Source of the DNA: an uncultured Bryobacteraceae bacterium
GTDB lineage: Bacteria; Acidobacteriota; Terriglobia; Bryobacterales; Bryobacteraceae
Length of the DNA: 64,000 nucleotides
NCBI GenBank assembly: GCA_938003835.1
Contig: CALKXJ010000008.1
Location: forward strand, 186,001-250,000
Direction of reading: 5' to 3'
In this document: one piece after another, positions 1-9,203 of the stretch
Layout: each line of letters begins with the position of its first letter
Position numbering within the stretch: position 1 is the stretch's first letter
The notes under the pieces: generated by a model
Told to the model about the DNA's origin: nothing
What the model saw: only the letters and a program-made list of their open reading frames with translations
Database searches by the model: none
Made by a program: the position numbers and the translations under genes

Positions 1-234
1 GACGTCGAGCTGATTCTCGAGATCAAGCGCCTGCTTTACGAGGAGCGGTTCACCATCGAGGGGGCGCGAAAGTACCTCGGCCAGAAAGCCAGGCGCCAGG
101 CGGCGCGGGGTGCGAAAGCGCCCGCGCAGGGCGAGCTGTTCGAGACGGCGCCCGAGGGTGTTCCCAACCTCGAAGAGATCCGGCGGGAACTGCGCGAGAT
201 TCTGGAGATCCTGAGCAGGCCGGTGGGCGGCTGA
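1..234 (+). CDS. MerR-type transcriptional regulator, C-terminal part (5' end outside window)
   Basis: The reading frame is open from the first base to TGA at 232-234 and gives 77 residues. The start ELILEIKRLLYEERFTIEG followed by a KYL segment matches the end of a MerR-type winged-helix domain, where recognition of the second helix is followed by the LYEEGFTI(E/A)GAR motif. The tail is Arg/Ala-rich, then holds an acidic helix rich in E, I and L that could dimerise. In other bacteria a regulator of this type often lies next to ihfA/pheT, but the neighbour is not visible. It is followed after 2 bp by the end of the convergent glycosyltransferase gene. The DNA-binding helix itself is missing from the window, so the family call rests on the C-terminal motif. 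Confidence 0.7.
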   Translation, partial: DVELILEIKRLLYEERFTIEGARKYLGQKARRQAARGAKAPAQGELFETAPEGVPNLEEIRRELREILEILSRPVGG

Positions 235-236
235 GG

Positions 237-1385
237 TCAGGGGGACTTCCGGAGGACGGCTTCGTACAGGGCGGCGTAACGGGCGGCTATCTTCTCCCAA
301 GAGTGCTCTTCGGCGTGGCGGCGGCCGTTGTCGCCCAGGCGCAAGGCGAGATCCGCATTCCCTAACAACTCGCGCAGGGCTCGAGCGGCCTCCTCCGGCC
401 GGTCGGCGGGAACGAGCAAGCCAGTCTGACCGTCGAGGATGGCTTCCGGGACGCCTCCGCTGCGCGTGCCGACGCAGGGCTTGCCACAGGCGGCTGCCTC
501 GAGATAGACCAGTCCGAAGCCCTCCATCTCGCCGGTGGGCAATTCTTTCGGTAGCAGCGCGAACACGTCGGCGGCGTGGTAGAAGCCGCGAAGCTCCTCC
601 TCGGAGAGATTCTGAAGGATGTGGAAAGCGGAAGCGACTTCGAGGCGGTGCGCGAGCTCCCGATAGGGGGCGGGATTGCCCGAGCCGATGATGAGCAGCC
701 TGGCGCTCGGAACCGATCGGCGGAGGATGGCGAACGCTTCTATCAGCGTGTCGAAGCCCTTGCGCGGCTTGAGGGCCCCGACCGAGAGAATGAGTTTGTC
801 GTTGCCGGTCAGGCCGAGCCGCGCCCGGGCAGCGTCGCGCGCAGCCGCAGCGCCGGCGAAGGCGGCGACGTCGACGCCGTTGGGGATCACCTGGATAGGC
901 GGCGCGGGAAGGCGCGAGCGGGCACTTTCGGCGGTACGGCTGCTGACGGCCACCAGGAGCGAAGCGTGGCGCAACGCCGGCCCGAACAGCAGGCGGTCGG
1001 CAGGATGGCGGCTCCACTTAACGGCGTAGCTACCGTGGAGCGTCACCAGATACGGCAGCTTATAGCGGCGCGCCAACCACCGTGCCGGGCAGGCGTACGG
1101 CACCTCGACGAGACTGTGAATCAGCCGGCCGGTCGGGCGAACGCCCCAGCTTCCGGCATACAGGGATAGGAACCGCCAGGGACGCCAACCGAAAGTGACG
1201 AAAGCGGCGGGCAGACTCCTGCGGACTTCCAGGCCCGGTGTCGCCGGAAGCTCCGCCCGGCCGCGGGCCGGGACGTGGAGTTCGACAGGCAGGCCGGCCC
1301 GCGCGAGCGCGACCGACAGGGCGGCGGAGTACCGCCCCCAGCCTTTGCGAACGTCGAGCGTCGAGGTGAGCAGGGAGACCTTCAT
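237..1385 (-). CDS. Glycosyltransferase family 4 (GT-B), last gene of polysaccharide operon
   Basis: 382 residues, full length for a GT4 enzyme. The N-terminal Rossmann half carries an acceptor-side segment (LVTLHGSYAVKW). The C-terminal half has the nucleotide-sugar half-site ILSVGALKPRKGFDTLIEAF and the EX7E motif in EGFGLVYLEAAACG, followed by GGVPEAI. These features are typical of retaining GT4 enzymes that use NDP-sugars in the cytoplasm. The start codon overlaps the stop of the upstream kinase gene by 4 bp (ATGA), which indicates translational coupling. It probably adds a sugar made by the neighbouring kinase, nucleotidyltransferase and epimerase to a surface glycan. The donor and linkage cannot be read from sequence. 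Confidence 0.9.
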   Translation of the reverse strand: MKVSLLTSTLDVRKGWGRYSAALSVALARAGLPVELHVPARGRAELPATPGLEVRRSLPAAFVTFGWRPWRFLSLYAGSWGVRPTGRLIHSLVEVPYACPARWLARRYKLPYLVTLHGSYAVKWSRHPADRLLFGPALRHASLLVAVSSRTAESARSRLPAPPIQVIPNGVDVAAFAGAAAARDAARARLGLTGNDKLILSVGALKPRKGFDTLIEAFAILRRSVPSARLLIIGSGNPAPYRELAHRLEVASAFHILQNLSEEELRGFYHAADVFALLPKELPTGEMEGFGLVYLEAAACGKPCVGTRSGGVPEAILDGQTGLLVPADRPEEAARALRELLGNADLALRLGDNGRRHAEEHSWEKIAARYAALYEAVLRKSP

Positions 1386-2385
1386 GGCGTTGGGCGCAAA
1401 ACATCAGGCTGGTCGGCATGGACGATGCGGCTTCCTTCCGGCTCGAGTCGGATGGGGACCGGTCGCAGCTCGGGAAGCGCCTGGAGGATGGCAGGGTGCT
1501 TTTCGGGTGGGGCAAAGAGCACCAGAAAGCCCCCGCCGCCGGCGCCCGCGAGTTTTCCTCCAAGCGCGCCGGCGCGCCGCGCGCGGGCATACCAGTCATC
1601 AATCCGGTCGTTGGAGATGCCCTCGGCAAGCTGCCGCTTGCGCCGCCAGCCCTCGTCCAGGATCTGGCCGAACGCAGTCAGGTCGCCGCTCAAGATGGCC
1701 AGGCGCAGCTGCTCGGCGAGCCGGCCCATCTCGCGCAATAGATCGCGGGTAGCCTCGCTGGCGGCGGTCCGCTCGGTCTGTCGCTGGAGGATGGCGTCGG
1801 AGGAACGGCGCAGCCCGGTGTGGAGCAACAAGAGGCCGGCCTGGAGCCGCTCGAGAGTATCGGGAGAGCAGGCGAGCGCTTCGGTGGTGACACCTCCGTC
1901 GGGGTGGAAGCGAATGGCGCGCAGACCGCCGTAGGCGGCGATGTACTGATCCTGTTTGCCGATCGGCTTGCCGCAACGCTCGATCTCGATGTGGCAGGCC
2001 TCGCGCGCGAGGCGCTCGGCGTCTGCCGGCAGCCCTTTGTAGGCGTAGAGGGCGTTGAGCAGGCCGACGGTGTAAGCGCTCGAGGCGCCGAGCCCGCTGC
2101 CTTCGGCCGGCACGTCGGAGATGGAGACGACCTCGATGGCGTGCCGGATCCCGGTGAGCTCGAGCGCGTTGCGAATCAGTTCGTGCCGGAGCTCGCCGGC
2201 TTCCTCGACGATTTCGGTCACCGAGTAACTGGCGCGGACTTTCCCGTCAAATTTCCGGTTGACGGCGATGTAAACATACTTGTCGATGGCCGAGCTGACG
2301 ACACAGCCGGGTTCGCGCCGCCAGAAGGCGGCGAGATCGGTTCCGCCGCCGGCGAAGCTGATGCGCATGGGAGTGCGGGACAGGA

Positions 2386-2389
<4 letters not shown>
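1382..2389 (-). CDS. GHMP family sugar kinase, HddA-like (heptose 7-phosphate kinase type)
   Basis: 335 residues. It starts with RTPMRISFAGGGTDLAAFW, the N-terminal signature of D-glycero-D-manno-heptose 7-phosphate kinases and related GHMP kinases (GGGTD). The ATP-binding motif 2, PAEGSGLGASSA, lies near residues 93-104, and the C-terminal motif KLAGAGGGGFLV follows near residue 280. Such enzymes phosphorylate C1 of a sugar phosphate, which a nucleotidyltransferase then activates. A nucleotidyltransferase is two genes upstream in the same operon. GmhA isomerase and GmhB phosphatase are not in the window, so the substrate could be a heptose phosphate or another sugar. The start overlaps the galE-like stop as ATGA. 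Confidence 0.85.
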
Positions 2390-3365
<976 letters not shown>

Positions 3366-3369
<4 letters not shown>

Positions 3370-4112
3370 GGCCGCGGCGCGCGCTCCTTGAGGAATTGCC
3401 GGGCCGCTGCCGTTGGCCACTCACGCTGCGCCCGCGCGTAGGTTTCCGGGGTGCCGACGTCGATGAGATAGCTCTCGGGCGGCAGGATCCAGCCGAAGAT
3501 GGGCACGCCGGCGGCGAGCAGGCGGGGGATGAGATCGCGGCCCACGTCGCTCGGCGCCGTTTCGGGAACCTCGGCGATCAGCTCAGGCGCCATCACGAGG
3601 ATGCCGGCGTTGGTGAGGTCGGAGAACTGCTCATGTTCGGCCGGTTTTTCGAGGAAGCGAAGCAAGCGTCCGGAGCCATCGAGCTGGGCGATGCCGCAAC
3701 CTGCCGGCGGGCGCCGCACCAGGCTGAGCGTCAGCGAAGCACCGCGTGCGAAGTGATAGGCGACCAGGGCGCGCAGGTCGAAGTCCGTGAGAACGTCGCC
3801 GTAGACGAGCAGGAAGGGCTGTGTGAGGAAGTGTGCGAGCGGGCGGAGCGCCCCGGCGGTGCCCAGCAGACGGGGCTCGCGCGAGTAGATGATGCGTATG
3901 CCGAACCGGCTGCCATCGCCGAAGTGATCGACGATGGCATCCGGCGCATGGAAGAGGTTCACGGCGACCTCATCCATGCCATACCAGGCGAGCCAGCGCA
4001 CGATGTACTCGAGCACAGGCCGGCCGTTCACCGCGAGCATCGGTTTCGGCACCTCGCGGGTGAGTGAACCGAGCCGCGTGCCTTGCCCCGCCGCGAGAAT
4101 AAGCGCCCTCAT
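3366..4112 (-). CDS. Sugar-1-phosphate nucleotidyltransferase (NTP_transferase family)
   Basis: 248 residues. The signature LILAAGQGTRLGSLT with VPKPMLAVNGRPVLEY is the nucleotide-binding loop and lysine of sugar-phosphate nucleotidyltransferases, and VYGDVLTDFD supplies the metal-binding Asp. There is no C-terminal left-handed beta-helix, which fits the short HddC/GmhC-like or mannose-1-phosphate guanylyltransferase-like class. It would make an NDP-sugar in the cytoplasm. The paired GHMP kinase suggests an NDP-heptose or related sugar, but nucleotide and sugar specificity are inferred only. Both gene ends overlap neighbours by 4 bp. Confidence 0.88.
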
Positions 4113-5380
4113 GTTCGCGATTCCACGGCTGGGCCCGCGTAGTGGGCCAGCAGCCGGTCGATGAATTGATCCATTGTAAAAAAGCGCTCGAAGCGCTCGC
4201 GGCCGCGGCGGCCAAACTCGTCCGCGAGAGCCGCGTCCGCGAGGAGCGCGACGACGCGGGCGGCGAATCCGTCCACGTCAAACGGGTTGGCGATGAATCC
4301 GGTCTCCCCGTCGACGACGATTTCCTTCGTGCCCCCGAACGAGGTGCCGACGACCGGCCGGCCCGCGGCCATGGCTTCCAGGCTGATGGCGGGGAACGGA
4401 TCGAGATAGAGCGACGGCACGATAGCGAGCCGGCAAGCGTAGTATGCCAGACGCGCCTGCTGGGGCTCGAGCCAGCCCGGCGTCACGAGGGCATCCGCGA
4501 TGTCGAGGGCGCCGGCCAGGCGGCGCATCTCCTCGAGGCCCGGGCCGCGGCCGAGAACCAGCAGCACCACCTGGGGAATCTTGCTGCGAACTGCACGGAG
4601 AATCTTCACCGCCTGTAGGGAGCCCTTCAAGCGGCTGAGGCGGCCGGCAAACAGAATGGGGAGACGCCCTTCGAGATCCCAGGTCTTCTGGAAACGCTCC
4701 CGCTCCCCGGCATCCGGGGGTGTCATCCAGAGCGAGGCGTCGCGGCCCACGTGGCAGACTGCGACGTTCGGAATGCCGTTGGCTTCCAGGGCGGCTTTGA
4801 GGCTGGCGCTCACGGCGAGGATCCGGTCGACGTCCCGGAGCCGTCGGCGGATCATCCGGGTGCGGAAGGGGTTGTAGTGGAGCCCGGCGCGACGCAGTTT
4901 GCGCCATTCGCTCAAGCGCAGGTCGACACTGGCTTCGTCGACGAGTGGATGCCCGCGCGGGATGAATTCCCAGAACTTGCCGTAATGAAAGAGCATCGCA
5001 TCATGAGCCGTGAGGAAAACCCTGGCGCCGGCGGCCTTGGCCAGGCTGAGGACGTAAAAGGACAAGTGTCTGTGCAGATTGTGGGCGTGCACGATCTCCG
5101 GCCGCAGGCGGTCCAACAGAGTCCGCACGGCGGGCACGACGAGCGGGTTGTACAGGCAGAACCAGGAGCGCAGCGCCTCGGGGTAGCGGCTGCGAAGGGC
5201 ATAGATTCTCAGGCCGTCGCGGAGTTCCTCCCGCAAGGGATGCGCCTGAGTGTCCGATGTGGTGATGATGCTGACCTCATGCCCTCGCTCGGCGAGCGCC
5301 CGAGCGTGTTCGAAGGCGGTCAGGCCGGCGCCACCTCTTTCGCGCGGAGGGATGTGATCGGAGAGAATCGCGAGTCGCAT
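4109..5380 (-). CDS. Glycosyltransferase family 4 (GT-B)
   Basis: 423 residues. The N terminus has RERGGAGLTAFEHARALAERGHEVSI-type GT4 architecture, followed by IVHAHNLHRHLSFY. The donor-site half has ILFAGRLSRLKG and the EX7E region reads DPFPAISLEAMAAGRP, so the first acidic residue is Asp instead of Glu. The closing motif SFGGTKEIVVDGETGFI is canonical. It is the second GT4 enzyme in this operon and lies 59 bp downstream of the membrane phosphodiesterase gene. It probably builds part of a cell-surface polysaccharide. No signal peptide is present, so it acts on the cytoplasmic face. Confidence 0.9.
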   Translation of the reverse strand: MRLAILSDHIPPRERGGAGLTAFEHARALAERGHEVSIITTSDTQAHPLREELRDGLRIYALRSRYPEALRSWFCLYNPLVVPAVRTLLDRLRPEIVHAHNLHRHLSFYVLSLAKAAGARVFLTAHDAMLFHYGKFWEFIPRGHPLVDEASVDLRLSEWRKLRRAGLHYNPFRTRMIRRRLRDVDRILAVSASLKAALEANGIPNVAVCHVGRDASLWMTPPDAGERERFQKTWDLEGRLPILFAGRLSRLKGSLQAVKILRAVRSKIPQVVLLVLGRGPGLEEMRRLAGALDIADALVTPGWLEPQQARLAYYACRLAIVPSLYLDPFPAISLEAMAAGRPVVGTSFGGTKEIVVDGETGFIANPFDVDGFAARVVALLADAALADEFGRRGRERFERFFTMDQFIDRLLAHYAGPAVESRT

Positions 5381-5439
5381 TCGTCGCTTGTACCCCCGCC
5401 TGCCGTCATTCTACGGTACGACCCCTTGGTGGATCCCAA

Positions 5440-7062
5440 TTACCGGACGTAGCCGAGCGTCCGAAGCAGCTCGAGCATCTTCTGCTCACCCTGCGTATTT
5501 GAGGGAGCCTTGAGCGGGGGAGTCCTCCAGCGATATCCATAAGAGCGCGGGCGGGCGGCTGCCGCCAGAAGGTTGCGGTCGAGCTCGGCAAACAGTTCGA
5601 CCAGCGGCCGACCCGGCATGTCGAGCGAGGGCGGATAACCGGTGAGCCACAGGATGGTGGGCGCGATGTCATAGACGCCGGCTTCGACCGGCGGGGTGCC
5701 GGGACGAGCGCCTCCACCCAGGGCGAACAGAACGCCGGGCGGGGCGAAGTGGTGGTTGAAATAGGCCTCCTTCTCGCGCTCGAAGCCATGGTCGGAGGCG
5801 ATGAGGACCAGCGTCTCCTCACCCGCGCGCTCGATCAGGCGTCGAATCCGCGAAACGACATAGGCGTAGTAACGCGAAACGAGTTTTCCGAAGCGGCGGC
5901 GTTCGGAGGCCGGCGCGGGAACCTCCGGGTAAAGCTCCGAGAAGGGCAAAGCCGGATGCGAGACGACGTCGAGGCCCCGGAAATAGAAGGCGAACACGCC
6001 GTTGCGGGCGCCGTCGTCGAGAAACTGCTCGGCGAGCGCGAAGTGGGTCTCATCCATGGCCAGGCCGTAGCGAAGCTCCCTCAGAACCGTTTCGTCCTGC
6101 GAGTCTGCCCCGGCGAGATCGACGAACTCGAGCAGCCGCTCGAGGGAGAGTTCCTCGGGCGCGATGCGGAATGGGGCCAGGCGGCGTTCCAGATGCGGTG
6201 GGAAGGCGGTGTACGGGTCGATTGTTCGTTCCCAAGTGTCGCCGCCGCGGCTCTTGACAAAGTAGAAATGATCGCTGACGAGACGACCAAAAAGGGGTTG
6301 GGGCGGCCAGGTCGCCCAGAAACCGACGACATCACAGGGCCGCTCCGGACGGCAGACAATTTCCCAGAAGGGCCGGCGGCGCATATCCAAGCTGGAGGTG
6401 GGCCGGAGCTGAGCCAGGCCGAGGCGCAATAGGGCGCGCATCAGGTAGTTGCGTCCGGGCCATGCCGGCACTTCCAAGCGCGCCCGGTCGAGGGCCGGAA
6501 ACTCAAATGTGCGAAAGCTCTTCACTCCGTGCTGCTCTGGAGGCACGCCGGTGGCGATCGTGGTCCAGAGCAGGGGAGAATCGGTCGGCGTGATCGTTTT
6601 CAGGGGGCCCAGGTAGCCCCGGTCGAGCAGCCACTCGAGGTCCTGGTTTCGCTCCTGGTTACGCCAGCGCCGGAGGGTCTCCCAGCACAGGCCGTCGACG
6701 CCGATGAGGAGAAGACGGCCCGGGTGCGGGGCAGGGAAGAGGCTCGGGGCGGGCGGCTCGGCGGGGCGAAGGGTAGGACGCCAGATCAGAGCCGACAGGC
6801 TGGCGACAACGAGCACCGCAATCCACAGCGGTCGAGTTGGCAGCCGTGGTGGCCGGCTCCGGCGGGGAAAACGGTAGCCGACAGCAGCGATCACGACGAG
6901 AAACAGCGCGGAAGACGCCAGCGCACCCGAGAAGAGAAATCCGAAGACCAGCGCCGCGTCCCGGCTGAGCAGCGGCAGCTCGTTCAGAGCGCAGAGCTGC
7001 AAGGCCAGCGGAATCGCAACGAGCAGAGCGAGCCCCGGCGCCAAAAAGGCGACAGCCCCCAT
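5440..7062 (-). CDS. Membrane-anchored alkaline phosphatase/phosphodiesterase superfamily protein
   Basis: 540 residues from the ATG at 7062. Three hydrophobic segments near residues 5-29, 37-62 and 79-94 anchor the protein. The catalytic domain then starts with LLIGVDGLCWETL (metal Asp at residue 123). The nucleophile region TPTDSPLLWTTIATGVPPEQHG, split here only by description, has the Thr typical of nucleotide pyrophosphatase/phosphodiesterase enzymes. The second metal site is in LIASDHGFE. The enzyme class hydrolyses phosphodiesters or transfers phospho-groups outside the cytoplasm. It heads the polysaccharide operon and may modify or release a lipid-linked glycan. The same frame is open far upstream to 8781, but that part lies over the opposite-strand gene and has no homology-like features. 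Confidence 0.8.
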   Translation of the reverse strand: MGAVAFLAPGLALLVAIPLALQLCALNELPLLSRDAALVFGFLFSGALASSALFLVVIAAVGYRFPRRSRPPRLPTRPLWIAVLVVASLSALIWRPTLRPAEPPAPSLFPAPHPGRLLLIGVDGLCWETLRRWRNQERNQDLEWLLDRGYLGPLKTITPTDSPLLWTTIATGVPPEQHGVKSFRTFEFPALDRARLEVPAWPGRNYLMRALLRLGLAQLRPTSSLDMRRRPFWEIVCRPERPCDVVGFWATWPPQPLFGRLVSDHFYFVKSRGGDTWERTIDPYTAFPPHLERRLAPFRIAPEELSLERLLEFVDLAGADSQDETVLRELRYGLAMDETHFALAEQFLDDGARNGVFAFYFRGLDVVSHPALPFSELYPEVPAPASERRRFGKLVSRYYAYVVSRIRRLIERAGEETLVLIASDHGFEREKEAYFNHHFAPPGVLFALGGGARPGTPPVEAGVYDIAPTILWLTGYPPSLDMPGRPLVELFAELDRNLLAAAARPRSYGYRWRTPPLKAPSNTQGEQKMLELLRTLGYVR

Positions 7063-7069
7063 CGCGGGT

Positions 7070-7075
7070 AATGTA
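7070..7075 (-). promoter_or_regulatory. Candidate -10 box of the polysaccharide operon
   Basis: The minus strand reads TACATT, seven bases before the ATG at 7062, and no Shine-Dalgarno sequence lies between. This would place transcription start at about 7063, so the mRNA would be essentially leaderless. No good -35 is visible, so the call is weak. Confidence 0.3.
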
Positions 7076-7095
7076 GCACAGCGAATCGGGCGAAC

Positions 7096-7124
7096 TTGCG
7101 ATTGTCCGCGGTGGTGGGTATAAC
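7096..7124 (+). promoter_or_regulatory. Sigma-70-type promoter for the secreted protein gene at 7135
   Basis: TTGCGA at 7096-7101, a spacer of exactly 17 bases and TATAAC at 7119-7124 form a good housekeeping promoter. Transcription should start near 7131, only four bases before the ATG at 7135. The alternative TTG start codon at 7096 is thus part of the -35 box and not a start. Confidence 0.6.
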
Positions 7125-7134
7125 GGGTGACGTC

Positions 7135-8889
7135 ATGATGGTTTGGATTCTCTGTGCCGTACTCCTGCTTCCGAGGGCGGCCTGGCCCCAATGGCCCACT
7201 GTGGTGATCGAGCGACCGATGCCCGCACCGGACTGGGCCCTGGCCGAGCGCGCTTTGCTCAAGGCGAACGCCGAGGCGGCGGCGGAGTTCGCCGCCAAGT
7301 ACCTTGACGATCGCGGATTCCTGCGGTGCGTGGAGCGTTGGGGCGGAAACGACGGCCCGGACGATGCGATGGAGAATTTTCACAACTGGACGCTGGCCTA
7401 TGCGCTCGGCGCGCCGGAGGAGTTGCTGCGGCTCTTTGAAAAGGCCTGGGAGGGGCATCTCATCCAGTACACGCGCGCCCGGGCCCCGAGCGTCGAGATG
7501 GCGCGCGGAGGAATGTACTACCGCGAATTCATCACCGCTTTCGATTGGGAGCATAACGGCGAGGGGCTGGCGGCGTTTCTCTTCTACGGTCTCGGCCGGC
7601 CGAACGATGCAGCCTACGTTCAGCGGATGCGGCGCTATGCGGGCTTCTACACCGGCGAGGACCCGGCGGCGCCGAACTACGACCCCAGGCACAAGATCAT
7701 CCGCAGCCTTCACAACGGCAGTCGCGGGCCGAAGCTCAGCCCGGCGACGGTCCACGACTGGGGCGGAGAGCCCGTGGCCGGCGAGCCGGAGAGGCTGGAG
7801 CGTTACAGCACGGCGTCGAACATCCGGGGCGATCACCCGCTGAACCTCTGCTCGACCGCGCTGGCGATGAACGCTTACCTGCTCACCGGCGAGGAAAAGT
7901 ACCGCGAGTGGTTGCTCGAGTATGCCGGCGCCTGGCGCGACCGCGTCATGGCCAACGGGGGCAACATCCCGACCAATATCGGGCTCGACGGGCGCATCGG
8001 CGGGGAATGGGAGGGCAAGTGGTACGGCGGCGTCTTCGGCTGGAACTTCTGGCCGCAGGAGAGCGGGCGGAATTACTTCAAGCGGGGGCCGCGGATCGCC
8101 TTCGGCTCGGCGTTTCTGCTCACGGCCGACGAAAGTTACATCGAGCCGTTGCGGCGGCAGATGGAGAACCTGTACCGGGCGGCGAAGGTCGAGGATGGGC
8201 GGGTTCTGCTGCCCAACAAGTATGGCGAGAACGGCTGGTACGGCTACATGCCCAACCGTCATGCGGATCTGGAGCGCGACCTGTACCTGTGGTCGATGCG
8301 AGAGAGCGACCGCCGGCCTGTGGCGCGCGATCCCTGGATCTCCTATCTGGCGGGCGAGAACGCAGGCTACCCGATGAAGGCGCTCCAGGCGGAGCTCGAG
8401 CGCGTGCGGAGAGCCGTGGCCGGCTTGCGGGCGGATTTGAGCACGCCGGACACGCGCGCCTCCGATCACCCGCAACGCTACAACCCGGTGGCGACGGCGG
8501 CTCTGCTCAACCTGACCATCGGGGCGAACGATCCGGGCAGCGTGGGCAACATCCTGCACAGCCGCCTGCGTTATTTCGATCCGGTTCGCCGCCGGGCGGG
8601 GCTGGCCGAGGATGTGGCCGCGCTGGTGGAGAAGATCGGGGCCTCGGAGCTGACCCTCGTGCTGGTGAACACAAACCCGGTCCACGCGCGGGAGCTGGTG
8701 GTGCAAGCAGGCGCCTACGCCGAGCACGAGTTCGAATCGGTGAGCCTCGGTGGGAGTGCACTTGTGGTAGGCGGCCCGCACGTTCGCGTGCGGCTCGAGC
8801 CCGGCGCGGGCGACCGGCTCCTGGTCCGCATGCGGCGCTACGCCCGCCGGCCTACGCTGGCTTTTCCCTGGGACCAGAGCGGGCGATAG
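7135..8889 (+). CDS. Secreted protein of unknown function, probably alpha/alpha-toroid fold
   Basis: 584 residues from the first ATG of a double ATG (7135/7138). The N terminus MMVWILCAVLLLPRAAWPQ is a clear Sec signal peptide. The body is rich in Trp, Tyr and Gly with helical repeats such as NLCSTALAMNAYLLTGEEKYREWL and a segment GGVFGWNFWPQESGRN. This pattern resembles alpha/alpha-barrel glycan-active enzymes (lyases and unsaturated glucuronyl hydrolase-like). The C-terminal 90 residues look like a small beta domain. I do not recognise a named family and see no proven catalytic residues. It is divergent from the polysaccharide operon, with a 72-bp shared promoter region. Confidence 0.75.
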   Translation: MMVWILCAVLLLPRAAWPQWPTVVIERPMPAPDWALAERALLKANAEAAAEFAAKYLDDRGFLRCVERWGGNDGPDDAMENFHNWTLAYALGAPEELLRLFEKAWEGHLIQYTRARAPSVEMARGGMYYREFITAFDWEHNGEGLAAFLFYGLGRPNDAAYVQRMRRYAGFYTGEDPAAPNYDPRHKIIRSLHNGSRGPKLSPATVHDWGGEPVAGEPERLERYSTASNIRGDHPLNLCSTALAMNAYLLTGEEKYREWLLEYAGAWRDRVMANGGNIPTNIGLDGRIGGEWEGKWYGGVFGWNFWPQESGRNYFKRGPRIAFGSAFLLTADESYIEPLRRQMENLYRAAKVEDGRVLLPNKYGENGWYGYMPNRHADLERDLYLWSMRESDRRPVARDPWISYLAGENAGYPMKALQAELERVRRAVAGLRADLSTPDTRASDHPQRYNPVATAALLNLTIGANDPGSVGNILHSRLRYFDPVRRRAGLAEDVAALVEKIGASELTLVLVNTNPVHARELVVQAGAYAEHEFESVSLGGSALVVGGPHVRVRLEPGAGDRLLVRMRRYARRPTLAFPWDQSGR

Positions 8890-9203
8890 TTGGCGCCCGC
8901 TGTTGGCTGCTCTGGGAAGCTGGATGGCCGGACGGACGATTCCGTACGTTAGGGTTTATAGGGCGAGCTGTCCGTAGGTGGCTTTGCGAGCGCGCGCCGG
9001 GCGCTTGTCCCTGTTCCTAACCCAGGCCGCGACGGCGGGCTGGTTCGCAGCAGAACAGACAGATTGACCTGATTGGCCAGCCGCAGAGATCTCTTCGTGC
9101 CGGGACTTGGTGCCCTGGACGCAGTAATAAGATAAATCAATCCTAAAACCTCTTTTTGGCGGCAAGGGGTGCCGTTTTGTTTCGAGAAGGGGAGTGATCT
9201 TCC
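8890..9203 (+). other. 314-bp intergenic region, no gene seen
   Basis: No convincing coding sequence on either strand; short open frames lack start signals and homology. A small hairpin with a CGGCA/TGCCG stem at 9160-9174 is followed by TTTTG and could end transcription weakly. A GGGGAG Shine-Dalgarno-like sequence at 9189-9194 serves the GTG of the following pseudogene, which suggests that gene was once expressed. Confidence 0.5.

Noticed and set aside
7063-8781. Long minus-strand extension of the phosphodiesterase frame
   Set aside because: It lies fully over the signal-peptide-bearing plus-strand gene, is Arg/His/Pro-rich shadow text with no domain, and the true start at 7062 is followed by clear membrane helices.
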